From Tetragonia tetragonoides (Eukaryota > Streptophyta > Magnoliopsida > Caryophyllales > Aizoaceae), in the NCBI GenBank assembly GCA_038025085.1, contig CM076142.1, forward strand, positions 13,891,001-13,955,000: DNA of 64,000 nt. The letters are read 5' to 3'. The notes under the pieces were generated by a model. The model saw only the letters and a list, made by a program, of their open reading frames with translations. It did not search any database and was not told the DNA's origin. Below, one piece after another: positions 11,909-30,945 of the stretch; positions within the stretch are counted from its first letter, which is position 1; each line of letters begins with the position of its first letter. A program made the translations under genes and the position numbers.

Positions 11909-12555
11909 TAGAGCTATCAAAATTTGATCTGACCCGAAAACTCGATCCACACTGACTCGAAAAGTTTGGGTCATAAACAAAGAATTCCAACTCAAAACCC
12001 AATGCATACCGAACCCGAAAAATCGATATTTTTTGGGTCAAATCTGGGTCGACCCGTTGGACTGAGATGTTCAAAATAAAACAACTCAACATGAGAAAAG
12101 TGGATGCCAAAAGACTTTATCATATCAAATTTTCTTACATATCAACTCACTTTGACATTTATAATTTCATATTTCTCTTAAACAAGGAGTTTTCTAATAC
12201 TAATGAACGATTTTTACTAATTTTTATGTTGGTATAGAGTTTGATACTCGTTGCATTAGTAAAATCTCAATAACAGGTGAAAACTTTACGACATATTTTT
12301 CAAAAAGATTATAACCATATATTTTATGTGTATAGTGTGGAAATTTTTTATTTTAAAATTGAAAATTTTAATTATGCAATTATAACCAAATATAAAAAAT
12401 AAGTGTTCAACCCGTTGGATCGACCCGAACACGAACACATTGGGCCATGAACAAACATTTCTCAACCCGAAAATATAACGACCCGACTTGTTAAATGACC
12501 CGACCGACAGTGACCCCATCCAAACCCGACCTGACTGACCTGTTTGACACCTCTA
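11909..12555. mobile_element. hAT-type non-autonomous element, 647 bp
   Basis: The ends TAGAGCTATCAAA and (reverse complement) TAGAGGTGTCAAACAGGTC are inverted. The 8-bp target duplication is GATAATAA at 11901-11908 and GACAATAA at 12556-12563 (7/8). It carries the GACCCGAA/CCCGACC-rich subterminal text also seen in the 2-kb hAT element at 52064. Confidence 0.7.
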
Positions 12556-12679
12556 GACAATAAGAGAGTCCCACATTTGTGGGAGTTGGAGAATAGACGG
12601 ATTCCCAAGTTAATTAGTTAATTAATTAATTTGACAGTTATCAGTAACCGCCATTATTCAATAGGGGTGTGTGTGTGTC

Positions 12680-13147
12680 TAGGAGTGTAGCTGAGTCGAG
12701 CCGACTCGGTAAGCCTTCGGGCTCGGCTTGAGCTCGGATCAAACCTAGCTCAAGCCGAGTCCGAGCCGAGCCCGAGTCTACTATGGATCGGCTCGGTCAG
12801 CTCGATTGGCTTGATTTAGTTGATTTTTCTCTCTATTCGAATAAAACCATTCAATATATTTTAGAGATATCTTATTTTTTAAGGTTTTTTTTTTTCATAT
12901 GAGATATTGCAAGGGGTCAATTATAGTCAAATTCAATTGCAATTTATTTTAAATCACTTTTTTCTAACGTTTGTAATGATGAGTTTGAATTTGTGCAGAG
13001 CCAAACCGAGCCGAGCCACAAGCCTAAATCGAGTCAAGTCCGAGCCTTGATTTTTCTGACTCGGCGAGCTTCAAGCCGAGCCAAAACAAACTGAGCCGAG
13101 TCCGAGCAAGCCTAGCTTGGGTTCGACTCGGCTCGTTTACACCCCTA
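12680..13147. mobile_element. hAT-type MITE, 468 bp
   Basis: The left end TAGGAGTGTAGCTGAGTCGAGCC mirrors the right end (TAGGGGTGTAAACGAGCCGAG as reverse complement). Flanks TGTGTGTC (12672-12679) and GGTGTGTC (13148-13155) form an 8-bp duplication with one mismatch. Both subterminal parts are rich in GAGCCGAG repeats. Confidence 0.7.
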
Positions 13148-13509
13148 GGTGTGTCTGTTGGTTGTATCTTTAGAGTCTATAAATATATGGCAGAGCGTTA
13201 TTTTTCTCTCTATCCAACTATATCATTTAGGGGGCTTGTTGTATCCCTGAGAAAATTGCCCTTAATAGTGGGAAAATATGTTCCATTAAGAAAAGTGAAT
13301 CAGATCTCAAGCCTTAATAATCATATATACTGTATATTTCGCTCTTCGTTTTGTTTTAACACTTACAGTTCATATATATGGGTGTTGTAATCATAATTAA
13401 TACCCTAAATCACCCCAGAATTTTGAAACATAATTTAATATTTGCATTTGTAATGATTATTGTTATTGTATTTGAAGTGTATTAATTAACTTTAATTACA
13501 AAAATCTAG

Positions 13510-13743
13510 GTATTTGTTGGGGGCTATGGAGCCAAACTGGCGGCAATTTCTGCACTAAGTAATGCAGGTAGAGTACCACCCTCATTGTCGGTACGGGAAC
13601 TGATACATCATTGTCCTGGAGGTGGGATTACTCTGGAGGGTTTGGAGTATATTAAAATACATGGTTATCCGATGAAAAGAACTACCTCTTTATCGGTGTA
13701 AAAAATAAACACCCACCCCAACCAACAGTGGTACGATTCAACC

Positions 13744-13776
<33 letters not shown>

Positions 13777-13990
13777 TTTTTTTTTTTTGAGTGAAATTAT
13801 TATTATTATTTTTTTATTATTACGATTATCATTATTATTACACTAAAATAATGTCTTTTATTTTATTTTCAGCCAAAACATTTTATAGATGGATGGGCCA
13901 TTGAAGACAATGAGGAATCAATGCTAAAACCACTCAAGAAACATGCATTAGTTGTTTCTCTGTTGTATGTATCTGGAATACTCGCAGTCA
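13510..13990 (+). pseudogene. Papain-like (C1A) protease fragment lacking the catalytic Cys
   Basis: Exon 13510-13695 and exon 13873 to about 13990 both follow AG acceptors and join in phase 0. The first reads VFVGGYGAKLAAISALSNAG, then LSVRELIHHCPGGG and LEYIKIHGYP. This follows papain's active-site helix (GSCWAFSAVxAL), the LSEQxLVDCC region and the EYIKxHG region. The second reads FIDGWAIEDNEESMLKPLKK, matching the papain I-D-G...NEExLLKAV region. The GSCWAF Cys is replaced by YGAK, so no nucleophile remains. The fragment runs into CACGAC-rich repeat DNA before the catalytic His. No prodomain or signal peptide was found. It is probably a relic of a non-catalytic papain homologue. Confidence 0.55.
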
Positions 13991-13995
13991 CTAGG

Positions 13996-15563
13996 GTTAC
14001 AAACACGACACGAACGCCACCCTAAATGTGTGAGATAAACACATATATGAACATGACACGACTCGAATACGCATCTGACATGATTGGACCAATGTGTCTT
14101 AAAATTTAATCATCATTAATTTCATATTAAATTTGTGTATTTTAAGATTTATACAAAATTAAACACGACACGACCCAACACGACCTCTTTGATAGCTGTA
14201 AATTACAGTATACTGGTTTAGCCATTATTTATCCCTCTTATTTTTGTCTAATACTATACGGATTGGTACTATATTTATAAATTTGATTAGCTTGTTTTAT
14301 AATAAAAGAATCATAAAATTTAAAGAGAATATATGGGATCACTGATAGTTCTTGGCTATTGAGATGTGCAATTACCATAAAAAGATCAGGGAAAGATGAA
14401 TATTTTTTGACATATTTAATTATTGTTTAAGTTGCAGATTTAATTTTTGTTTTTCAAAATATCTACATAGTTTATAATAATGTATAAATTTAAGATTTAT
14501 ATATCAAACTTAGTTTTGTATATGCCCCACAAATATCGATCCTGATAATTAGGATTATACCCAGATAATGGATAAGAACAAAGTGGCCACACGGTTTGGC
14601 TATGACACTTTTATCCCCAAAACATGACCGGGCGTTGAGTTAAAATTTTGGTTGGTGAAGAATCAATAGAAAATAAAGTGCGCAAACAAGGGCTATGGAC
14701 ATGTCCTTTGAAACTTGAATGTGGCTGGGTTAGAGAAAGCAGTGACTGCTCGCAGATTAGAATGATTAATGTGGTATTTTGAGTAATTGGTAAATAAATT
14801 TGGATACGACTTATTTAGCATTATTTCAATATTGTTATATTCAGATTTAAAGGAGCCAGCACAAGTAAGAAAAAGAGGAAAACAGGGATCCGAAAACCAA
14901 GAGTCGTGACTGATATTACTGTTAGAGTTTTTAATGTTTGACACGACACAATAACACGACTCGAAATTTGTGAGATAAACACGAACACGAATAAACTGAA
15001 TCTGACACGATAACACCAATTTATCTCAAAATGAGTTACACGAAACCAAACCCAACACGACCAAACACGATCTATTGAACAATTCTACTTACGACTTCCT
15101 TACTGACGAAACGTGAAAAAATTACATTTAGTGAATGATAACTTTTTTAGGGGACGACCATGATATGAGAGGTTATGTCGTTTGTGTGGGGCCGGATTCT
15201 CAGATTTTTAAGATTAGGACCCGGAAATCGTCGCGTTAGTGTCGGTGACGCGTGAAACTGAGATTTATAAGGTTTTGTTGGAAACTACAGAGTCTCTAAC
15301 AGCTGTCTACCGGTAACGAAAACGCGTTTTTTTAACGAACAGAAAAAAACCGCGTTTAATTCAAACAAGAGGAGGAAAAACGAGTTTAAGTCAAAGAAAT
15401 AAAATTAAGTTCTAGGAAACAACTGTCACCAGTAAAGCAAACGGTTTTATTCAACAAAGAGACAAAAAAATCACTTTTTAGTCAAACAAGAGTAGGAAAA
15501 ATGCGTAGTCAAACAGGAGGAGAAAAACATGTTTAAGTCAAACAATATCAGGAAAAACGCGTT
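13996..15563. other. Gene-free stretch with CACGAC-rich element pieces
   Basis: Two patches (about 13996-14200 and 14938-15080) carry repeated ACACGAC/ACACGA with TAGGGTTACAAACACG and TCAAAGAGGTCGTG-like ends. They are likely degraded hAT-type elements, but no target duplication was found. The rest is AT-rich. Short purine-rich near-repeats (caaacaagagg, aaaaacgcgttt) recur at 15300-15560. Confidence 0.4.
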
Positions 15564-16329
15564 TTGGTTGGAGAAACGGAAAAACCAAACCAAAGAATGC
15601 ACTCGTTCGCGCCAATTTCACAAATTGGAAAACTCTCTCTCTCTCTCCTTCACGAATCACTCACCGCCAAATTAAAACTCCTTGCACTGATTTTCTCTCT
15701 CCACTCTCCAGTACCACCTCTCTTCTTCTTTTTTTTTTCAATGCTATGTCTTCCTCTTAATTGTTTCTCTTTTCTCATATTTTTATATTATTCTCAATCA
15801 TCTCACTCAATTTCACTCTCTTTTCCTTTCATATTTCTTTCTCTTTTTCCAATATCTTATTTCTTTTCAATTTTTCTATATGAGTAACATGATTTCAATG
15901 CCAAAAAGTCATAATTTGATTACAAAACGTCATAATATAATCAATCTAGGAGTTAGTTTTAATCAATTCCACTTTGGACATCAATTTAGTTGTTCTCGCA
16001 ATCTAGGGTTTTGCTACGAGAAACCCTAATAGGCCAAACACAACCACACTCACCAAAAAAAAAAAATTTAACTATTTGGGTCGGTTTAAATTGGGTTGTT
16101 TTGAATTGGGTATTTGCTCTAATTGGAAATGTATGAGATATTGTGAATGATCTGACAACCAAGCTGGTTTAGGATGGGAATTAAGGGAGGTCTTAAGAAC
16201 CCCATCCCTGCCACTTGTGAAAATCTATGTTTATGTTATATATTTCTATAATAACTCTTGGATGATTTACTTGCATGTCATTAGGAAATAAAAGACTGAA
16301 TTGAGATTCTAACATTGAAATCCTTTTAT
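15564..16329 (+). promoter_or_regulatory. Copy C promoter and leader (paralogous to 3300-3840 of copy B)
   Basis: TTCGCGCCAATT at 15606-15617 matches the E2F-like site of copy B. A C/T-rich leader follows, then the telo-box AAACCCTAA at 16021-16029. Next comes an intron block shared with copy B (aagggaggtc..taagag..ctgccacttg, 16184 here and 3697 in B). The alignment stops at 16330, where a MITE begins. The 107-codon frame over the leader (15564-15887) is not considered coding. Confidence 0.55.
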
Positions 16330-16414
16330 GGTGTGTTTGGATACTTGAAATTGTAATAATGGATTTGAGTTGAATTTGTTCTTGAAAACCTAATCTATTA
16401 TATCTAATCTAATA

Positions 16415-18324
<1,910 letters not shown>

Positions 18325-19930
18325 TGTGTGTGTATATATATTTGGGTAAAAGTGCTGGTGATGTGACATTTGTCAACTCCTTATTGGCTATTGTATTTTT
18401 TTTTTTTTTTGGTCATTATGGCCTTTATGGTGATCTTTAAGTTATTGTATTAAATGACTAGCCAAAAAAAAAAGTTATTATATTAAATGTCTTATTAATT
18501 AAAAGTATCTATTTAATACTTCAACATTTTTAATTTGGGTCATCAATCATATTAAGTTTTATAATTATAAGTATTAGAGCACTTCATTTCACCACTTTTA
18601 TTCAGTTTTATAATTGTGGGCAAAAATAAATATTTTGACGTAGCAAAATATAGCCTAATTTTAGATAAGCGCGTGTAATGTGATGAGGGTCACATATAGA
18701 CTCATCCTTTTTATTAAGAAATATATTGTGGTTATTACGTAGTAGGTGATATTTGACTAATATTTGCTGCGATAAGGGTAAGTAATATGACAACAAATAT
18801 GTGACTAATATTTGTTTGCCTAATTTACGGGGATAAGCACATGTTATGTAACAATGGTCACATATAAAGTCATTATTTTCAAGTTATAATATATAGCTGT
18901 GGGTATTACATGGCAGATGATATTTGACTAATATTTGCGGGGATAAGCGCAGGTTATGTGACAATTAACATGTGACTAATATTTGTGTAATATAGTAAGT
19001 GTAGGTATATAATTTTGGGTAAGATCGTAGATAACATGACTAGTGTCCCAATCTGATTAGTCATTTATTATTATTTTTTTGTTTTTATTTTGGCGAGTAA
19101 TTAGGAATATATTTTAGTAATTGTTATAGCTATTCATATTCTTTTTATTTATTTTTAGTTAGAATTACATTGAAACAATCTAAAATGACATTAATGTCCA
19201 GTTTTAATGTTTTGAACACAATAAAATTTTTACTAGGTATAGATCAGATGATGAATATCTGGGGGAATAGGATGCACATAATATAATAAGGTTTATAAAT
19301 AGTTGTTGGTATAAGTGCAGTCAACATACAAGTGTCACATTTTAATAAATTTCATACAATTTTCCCTTTTCTCTAGATGGTGAGTTGTCGCTATTTTTTT
19401 CTAATTGAAAGAAGGTTAGTCTTTCAATTTTTAGATTTCAATTAGTGAAATACATGCATATTAAAAGACAGTTTGATCAAAGCGATGGTTGTTTAATTAC
19501 AAAAATAATTATATTAGTTGGTTTAAGAGTAGGTTACGAGAAAATTGAATATTGTTTGTGAGGATATTTATTGTTAATATGACAAGCTTCAAATATTTAA
19601 TTATGTTTGATGTTTGAGGCCTTGAGGGTATAAACACAAGTTAAATAAGATTAAATAAATTGACAAGGGTCACATTTTGAGTGACATTTTATTAAGTTAT
19701 ACATATGATATATAATTGCAAGTACTTATGTGACAAGTGACTCATATTATTTTATTTTTTAAGTAGGAGAATTATTAGTGATATGACATGTGTAAAATTT
19801 CGACCAATCACTACGTACTTTCACTATTCTATACATACCTATACATAATTTAAAAAATTCAGAAATTAATTTGAACATAAAAATTTAGTGATAATTTGGT
19901 CGTCCATGCGTAGCACGGGTAAAGTCCTAG
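18325..19930 (+). mobile_element. Helitron-like H2, about 1.6 kb
   Basis: The 3' end has the hairpin CCATGCGTAGCACGG (19904-19918, one stem mismatch), 8 nt, CTAG (19927-19930), then T. Its 5' TC end is not clear and must lie next to the H1 terminus (gtgtgtatatatatttggg). The interior repeats a short block (gataagcgc..gt..atgtgac) at about 18664, 18771, 18831 and 18943. No coding sequence seen. Confidence 0.65.
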
Positions 19931-19932
19931 TA

Positions 19933-25291
<5,359 letters not shown>

Positions 25292-25510
25292 TAAAGCCTT
25301 AAAATTGGAGAATTTCTAACTACACCCCTCCACCTTGGCATTTCAAATACTTCTCCCTCCTTCATTTTCTTCTGTTGAAATTCACAATTTCAATTTGAGT
25401 ATCCAAAGTGATATGAGATTTCTAGAATAATCAATTGAAGAAATCTCTAGCAATAACAATGGAACTCAAGAATAAGAACTGAGCTCGATTTATTATTTGC
25501 AATGGCGAAT

Positions 25511-25511
<1 letters not shown>

Positions 25512-25594
<83 letters not shown>
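25512..25594. repeat. (GA)n expansion in the left Gypsy LTR
   Basis: About 41 GA units, against roughly 10 in the right LTR (32225-32242). This accounts for nearly all of the LTR length difference. Confidence 0.9.
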
Positions 25595-25597
<3 letters not shown>

Positions 25598-25838
25598 ACA
25601 GAGAGTTACAGAGATAATTACAGATAGAGAAAAGAGAAGTGTTTATGATTATCAAGATAATGAACTACTACAGCTAATTCTGTTTATATAGCTACAGTAC
25701 TAACAGAATTCTCTAACAACCTTGGCTAACAACTTCTGTAAGAAGCCTAACAAACTTATACGTACACGTTACAGACACGTGCAACTAAAATGCATATAAA
25801 ATTCCATCCTCCTTAAAGAAAATCCTTGTCTCAAGGAT

Positions 25839-26873
25839 TTAAGACATGTCAAAGCCAGGAAACCTTGCAGCCAGATCATCATATTGCTCCCAAGTTGCAT
25901 CTTCAGGAGTGCCATTTTGCCATTGGATCAGGACATACACGTCAGCACCATTGCCTTTCTTCATCATTTTTCTACTCAAAATCATAAGGGGCTCTTTTGC
26001 AATTAATCCTTGATCATCCATTGTAGGAAGCTGACCTTGTACTGGAGCAGATCCTATATGCTTCTTGAGTTGAGAAACATGAAACACTGGGTGGATTTTG
26101 GAATTTGCTGGCAACTCCAATTTATAAGCAACCTGTCCTATTTTCTCAATCACCAAAAATGGCCCAAAGAATTTAGCTGACAGTTTATGTTGTTTTCCTC
26201 CCCTTAATGAAACTTGTCTGTGAGGTTGCAGCTTGAGATACACCCAATCCCCCAACAAGAATTCCCTATCACTTCTGGTTTTATCAGCTATTGCCTTCAT
26301 TCTGGACTGATCTCTCTCTAAATGAAACTTCAGCAGTGTAATAGCCTCTTCTCTAGTAGTAAGTGATCTGTCTACTGCCTCAACATTACTCTCACCAGCA
26401 ACATAAGGGACATGCAGAGGAGGAGTCTGACCATACAAAATTTCATAGGGAGTGGTTTGTATTGAATTATGAAAATTGGTATTATACCAAAATTCTTCCA
26501 AGGATAATCACCTGACCCAAGCCTTGGGTTTGTCACCTGTCATGCACCTGAGGTAACACTCAAGGCACCTGTTGACCACCTCAGTTTGGCCATTACTCTA
26601 AGGGTGATAAGTTGTTGACATGTGCAGAGCTACCTTGAGCAATCCAAAAAGTTCCTTCCAAAAAAGACTAAGGAAAACCTTGTCCCTGTCACTTATAATG
26701 GTAGCAGGCAATCCATGCAACTTGTAGACATTGTCTAAGAAGACTCTGGCAACTGTTGCAGCTGTAAAAGGATGTGACATAGGAATAAAGTGACTGTATT
26801 TACTTAATCTGTCAACCATCACGAAAATGACAGTCTTGCCTTCTAAAGAAGGTAGAGCCTCAACAAAATCCAT
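25839..26873 (-). pseudogene. Gypsy integrase, broken, with chromodomain-like C-terminus
   Basis: The integrase core runs from 26873 (MDFVEALPSLEGKTVIFVMV; ISDRDKVF) to a TAG at 26595-26597, where YHPQSxGQTEVVNR is expected. A TGA then precedes the frame 26501-25839 (FWYNTNFHNSIQTTPYE, GPFLVIEKIGQVAYKLELP). The end, VLIQWQNGTPEDATWEQYDDL-like, resembles the chromodomain tail of plant chromoviruses. Two nonsense codons make it inactive. Confidence 0.85.
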
Positions 26874-27203
26874 ACTAATGTCAGTCCATACTCTAGAAGG
26901 GATAGGTAGTGGTTGTAATAAGCAAGGATAGGCACTCAGATCAGGTTTGCAGCGCTAGAAAACATCACAATTCCTCACAAATTGCTTGACATACTTCCTC
27001 AAACCCTTCCAGTAAAATAAGGAACTAATTCTTTTTGTGGTAGCATGTACCCCAGAGTGTCCACCAACAGGTTCACAGTGAAAATGAGTGAGAATTTTTG
27101 TTCTAAGATTGTCATCGCCACCAACTACCAATCTTCCCTTCTTCCTAAGCTCTCCATTGTTCCAAGTAAACTTGCTATTTACTTGGGAACCAGCCCGTAA
27201 CTT

Positions 27204-28730
27204 CTATATAAGGTCTTGTAGACTGAGATCTTGGCTCCAGCTATGGTAGATGAGCCGCAGAAGATCAGAATTCACAGAAAAGACCAGCAAGGTTTGCTGT
27301 TCAGGTCCATGCATTCTTGACAAGGCGTCAACAGCCACATTGTCACAACCTTTCTTGTAAGAAATTTCATAATCAAAGCCAATTAGCTTAGGGAGCCATT
27401 TAATTTGAAATGGAGTGGTGAGTCTTTGATCATGCAAGTATTTCAGGCTAAAATGGTTTGTCTTGATCTTAAAATGCATGTCCAGTAAATATGGCCTCCA
27501 CTTCTCTAATGCAAAGATGATGGCCAGCAGCTCCTTTTCATATGTAGAAAGAGCTTGTTGTCTGAGAGATAGAGCTTTACTGAGGAAAGCTATAGGATAA
27601 CCTCTTTGCATTAAGACAGCACCTAGACCAGTACCTGAGGCATCTGTCTCAACTACAAATTCCTCCTTAAAGTCAGGGAGAGCCAAAACTGGGGCAGAAA
27701 TCAAGGCCTCCTTCAGGGATTCAAATGCCAACTGAGCTTCCTCACACCAAGCAAAAGCATTCTTTTTAAGCAATTGTGTTAATGGCTTGCTAATGCAAGC
27801 ATACCCTTTAATGAACCATCTGTAATAACCAGTAAGGCCCAAAAAACCTCTTAATCGCTTAATGGTAGTAGGTACAGGAAAGTCCTTCATTGCAGAGATC
27901 TTGTGAGGGTCGGTAGAAACCCCTGCTGCAGTGATAATATGCCCAAGGTACTCTACTTGAGCAGTACCAAATACACACTTGCTCATTTTTGCAAATAGAG
28001 CATGCTTCCTCATAATTTCCAGAACCATTCTCAAATGCTCTAAGTGTGTTTCCATGGTAGGACTATACACTAATATGTCATTAAAGAAAACCAGTGTGAA
28101 CTTCCTCAAGAAAGGAGCAAAAATGGAGTTCATTAAGCTTTGAAATGTGGATGGAGCATTTGTAAGTCCAAAAGGCATGACAAGGTACTCATAATGCCCT
28201 GTGTGTGTTCTAAAAGATGTCTTGGGTATGTCATCAACATTCATTCTAATCTGGAAGTATCTAGACCTCAAATCCAGCTTAGAAAAAACCATTGCTCCAT
28301 GCAACTCATCTAAAATTTCTTCAATGACAGGAATTGGAAATCTGTCTTTAATTGTAAACTTGTTAAGTTCCCTATACTCCACATACATGCGCCAACTCCC
28401 ATCCTTCTTCTTCACCATGACAATGGGAGAAGAGTATGGACTAGTACTATCCCTGATAACTCCAGATTCTAGCAATTCTTTAACCATTTGTTCAATGGCA
28501 TCTTTTTGGGTAGGTGGATGCCTATATGGTTTCAAGTTAATAGGAGTGGTTCCTTCTATTAATGGAATTCTGTGATCATGAGCCCTAGAAGGTGGTAAAG
28601 TAGAAGGTATAGCAAATATATCCTGAAATTCTGTCAAGAGAGGTTGCAGGATAGAGTCAGTTACCTGCTGTTTTTCAGCATTCACAGCAAATAAAGATGC
28701 TGACTGTAGTGGTACTAGGCACATATGCAT
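27204..28730 (-). pseudogene. Gypsy reverse transcriptase and RNase H
   Basis: A 508-codon frame. YRELNKFTIKDRFPIPVIEE, KLDLRSRYFQIRM and MPFGLTNAPSTFQSLMN are standard Gypsy RT blocks, and RNase H follows (VVETDASGTGLGAVLMQ). The polymerase motif reads FFND at residues 215-218 where FFDD is expected, so a catalytic Asp (position 217, about 28080-28082) is Asn. A TAG at the 3' end separates it from integrase. Confidence 0.9.
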
Positions 28731-28865
28731 GCAAGAGAGCTCAGCAGACTACAGTTCCTTGGACATTTTTTTGCCAGTGATCCATTGTAAAGCAGATTGA
28801 GTGGAACCTCTCAAACACACCTTTTTCCCATTGTATGTGTATTCCATGAGCAACTTCTTGAAGTC

Positions 28866-29333
28866 CTAGTGTACCAGGCCTAGTGTACTAAGCCATTGGA
28901 TCCGAAGGACCATCTCACAACCTCCAAGAGGAAGTAGCATCACATCAGTGGTGTAGCTATCCCCTTGCAACTTCCAGCTAAACCCTTTACACATGGCAGA
29001 GCTAGTGATGTTGTTTCCATCAGCAACTGAGACTTGCAATGGGCAGGTATGACTGATTTGGCACCCCAGTTTCTTGACTAAATTGACATCCAAGAAGTTG
29101 TGGGTACTTCCTGAGTCAAAGAGGATGTGAATCATCTGGTTTTTAGCCTGTCCTCTAACCCTCATTGTGTGATAGGTGTTCATTCCAGCAAGAGCATTCA
29201 AAGAGATCTGTGGCACAACCTCCACTTCACTACTACTGATAGGGTTTTCATATTCAGTGGAACAACCTCCATTGTATTCTTCTGCAGAATTACTTCCCAA
29301 TTCCTCCATCTCCATTTCACCCACCACCTCCAA
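28866..29333 (-). pseudogene. Gypsy aspartic protease region
   Basis: IHILFDSGSTHNFLD is the retropepsin active site (D-S-G). It is followed by QVSVADGN and the WLSTLG block typical of plant Gypsy proteases. Stops separate it from gag and from RT. Confidence 0.85.
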
Positions 29334-29454
29334 ACAAAAGGATTGTCCTGTACACTTATGGCTTGGGACATATTTTTCATCACTGGTAAAAACAAAGGTT
29401 TTTTTGCTCTTTTTTCCTCAATTTCTCTCTGACTGAGGGTTCTTTTGGGTCTTG

Positions 29455-30940
29455 TGATAAGTGTTTATTTGTACATATTTTTAGTATAATTTAGGTCTAG
29501 TTTACTAGGTTAATTGATGGTTTTTGGTCTCTTTTATTAGTTTTATTCCCTTTTGTTCTAGTTTACGCTTTTGGTTTGTTTTATCTTGTAGAGAGAAAAT
29601 TGCAAGAAAAAATGTGTCATCTTGTTGGTGGAATGACCTCAAGCGTTGAGGAGAATGTGAAAGAGACTCGGACATGAGCGAGAACGATCAAAGAGCGTGA
29701 AGAAGAATCAAGAACGAGTCCAAGGGATGAACCACGGGCAAGCCATGTCTCAAACATGGTCGCGGTTCACCTCCAAGGGTCAAGGAAATGGAGATTGAAA
29801 GCTCCTAGGGTCAACCACGACCTAAAATCTCCAACCCCAAGATGCCTAGGGTTCGTTCTCTACCTTGTATCTCATTTATAGCCACCAGGGCGAACCACGA
29901 CCTGCCCGGGGTTCGCGCCGACCAGCCCGGGGTTCGCCAAATCAGCTTGGATTTCAACATTTTCACTTGTAAAAATCCTCTTTGTAAGCCTAATTTTGGG
30001 AAACTCATAGGGTTTATGCTATCTCTTCATTAACCTAGTTTAGCTCTCTAAAGAGGTCTATCCTTCATAGTTAGATTGAAGAACCTCATCTTTTAGATTT
30101 CAAGGGTAGTTGAACTTTATTTTGGGAAGTTATTGAAGACCTTTGTAAGATCTTCTCGAACCTTCTCTTTTCTCTTTCTCTCTCCTCTTTACTTATTTCT
30201 CTTGTGTTGAATATTATGTCTTGGTTAATTAAAGTTAATGTCTTGATGTTTAGTGGCTAGCTAATTTCTCTTATTAGAGTTGGGATTAGCCCAACTACGG
30301 TGTTTTGAATGCTTGGATGATATGATTTGAATGTTATTATTTGGGTAATTGCTTGTTTGGTAGTTTGCACCCCAAGTGTTTGATGAAATGCCTAAATGAG
30401 TTTATGGCTTTATTTTGATCAATTAATCTAAAACCGAAAGGGGAAGGTTGATTGTGAGGGGTCTTACTAACCTATCAAGGAGATTTAGCCACGAAAGTAG
30501 AATGAATCACCTTGGGAACTTATTGATTAGTTTGGACTTAATGGACCTATTTTGATCTAATCCCATGAAAATAGGTGGTTAGTTTGAGTTAGGTGCTTCC
30601 TTTGGACCTTGAAAGAGGCCTTGGGTTATTTGAGTTCTAATCGTTCCCTTGCATTACCCATTTGATTGCATGCTCCCATAACATTCATTGCATTAGAACA
30701 TCATTAGTTGGGTGAACCCCCAACTCTAGCTTTAAATCTTGATTCTCATCATTGTGATTTTTCTTTTCTCTCATCTTAGTTTGTCATTTTAGCTTAGCTT
30801 TAGGTTTAGTTAAATTAAATCAATATCACATTTACCCGAATTTGCTTAGCTTTCTCGATTTTAGAGATTTTGATAATTGAAACCCTCGCTCTCTTGGGAC
30901 ACGATATCTTATATATTACTTCGACACGCGGATAGTGTCA
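29455..30940 (+). mobile_element. Solo LTR, 1486 bp, nested in the Gypsy element
   Basis: Starts TGATAAGTG and ends GATAGTGTCA. The 5-bp target duplication TCTTG lies at 29450-29454 and 30941-30945. It sits between the gag and protease regions of the host element. No internal coding sequence; short frames at 29811-30033 are spurious. Size and text suggest the LTR of a large plant Gypsy element. Confidence 0.85.
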
Positions 30941-30945
30941 TCTTG

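Larger units (their letters stand above)
11874..13368 (+). mobile_element. Copia-type LTR remnant interrupted by two hAT MITEs
   Basis: A purine-rich tract (tagtggggggat) precedes TGTTGGGGAG near 11874, the usual start of a 3' LTR. After a 647-bp MITE the LTR-like text resumes (gagagtcccacatttgtgggag). A second MITE follows, then a TATA-like tctataaatatatgg at about 13177, ending near 13368 (aacacttaca). Removing the two insertions leaves roughly 360 bp. The upstream internal part (about 11460-11870) is too degenerate to translate. Confidence 0.45.

Noticed and set aside
13996..14205. hAT MITE with CACGAC-rich ends
   Set aside because: The ends are only loosely inverted and no 8-bp duplication is visible; reported only as repeat-like DNA.
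15564..15887. 107-aa plus-strand ORF
   Set aside because: It overlies the copy C leader, has no counterpart in copy B, and its composition follows C/T-rich UTR sequence.
28201..28575. Plus-strand ORFs across the Gypsy element (also 29127-29436 and 31448-31880)
   Set aside because: They are antisense shadows of the pol and gag frames.
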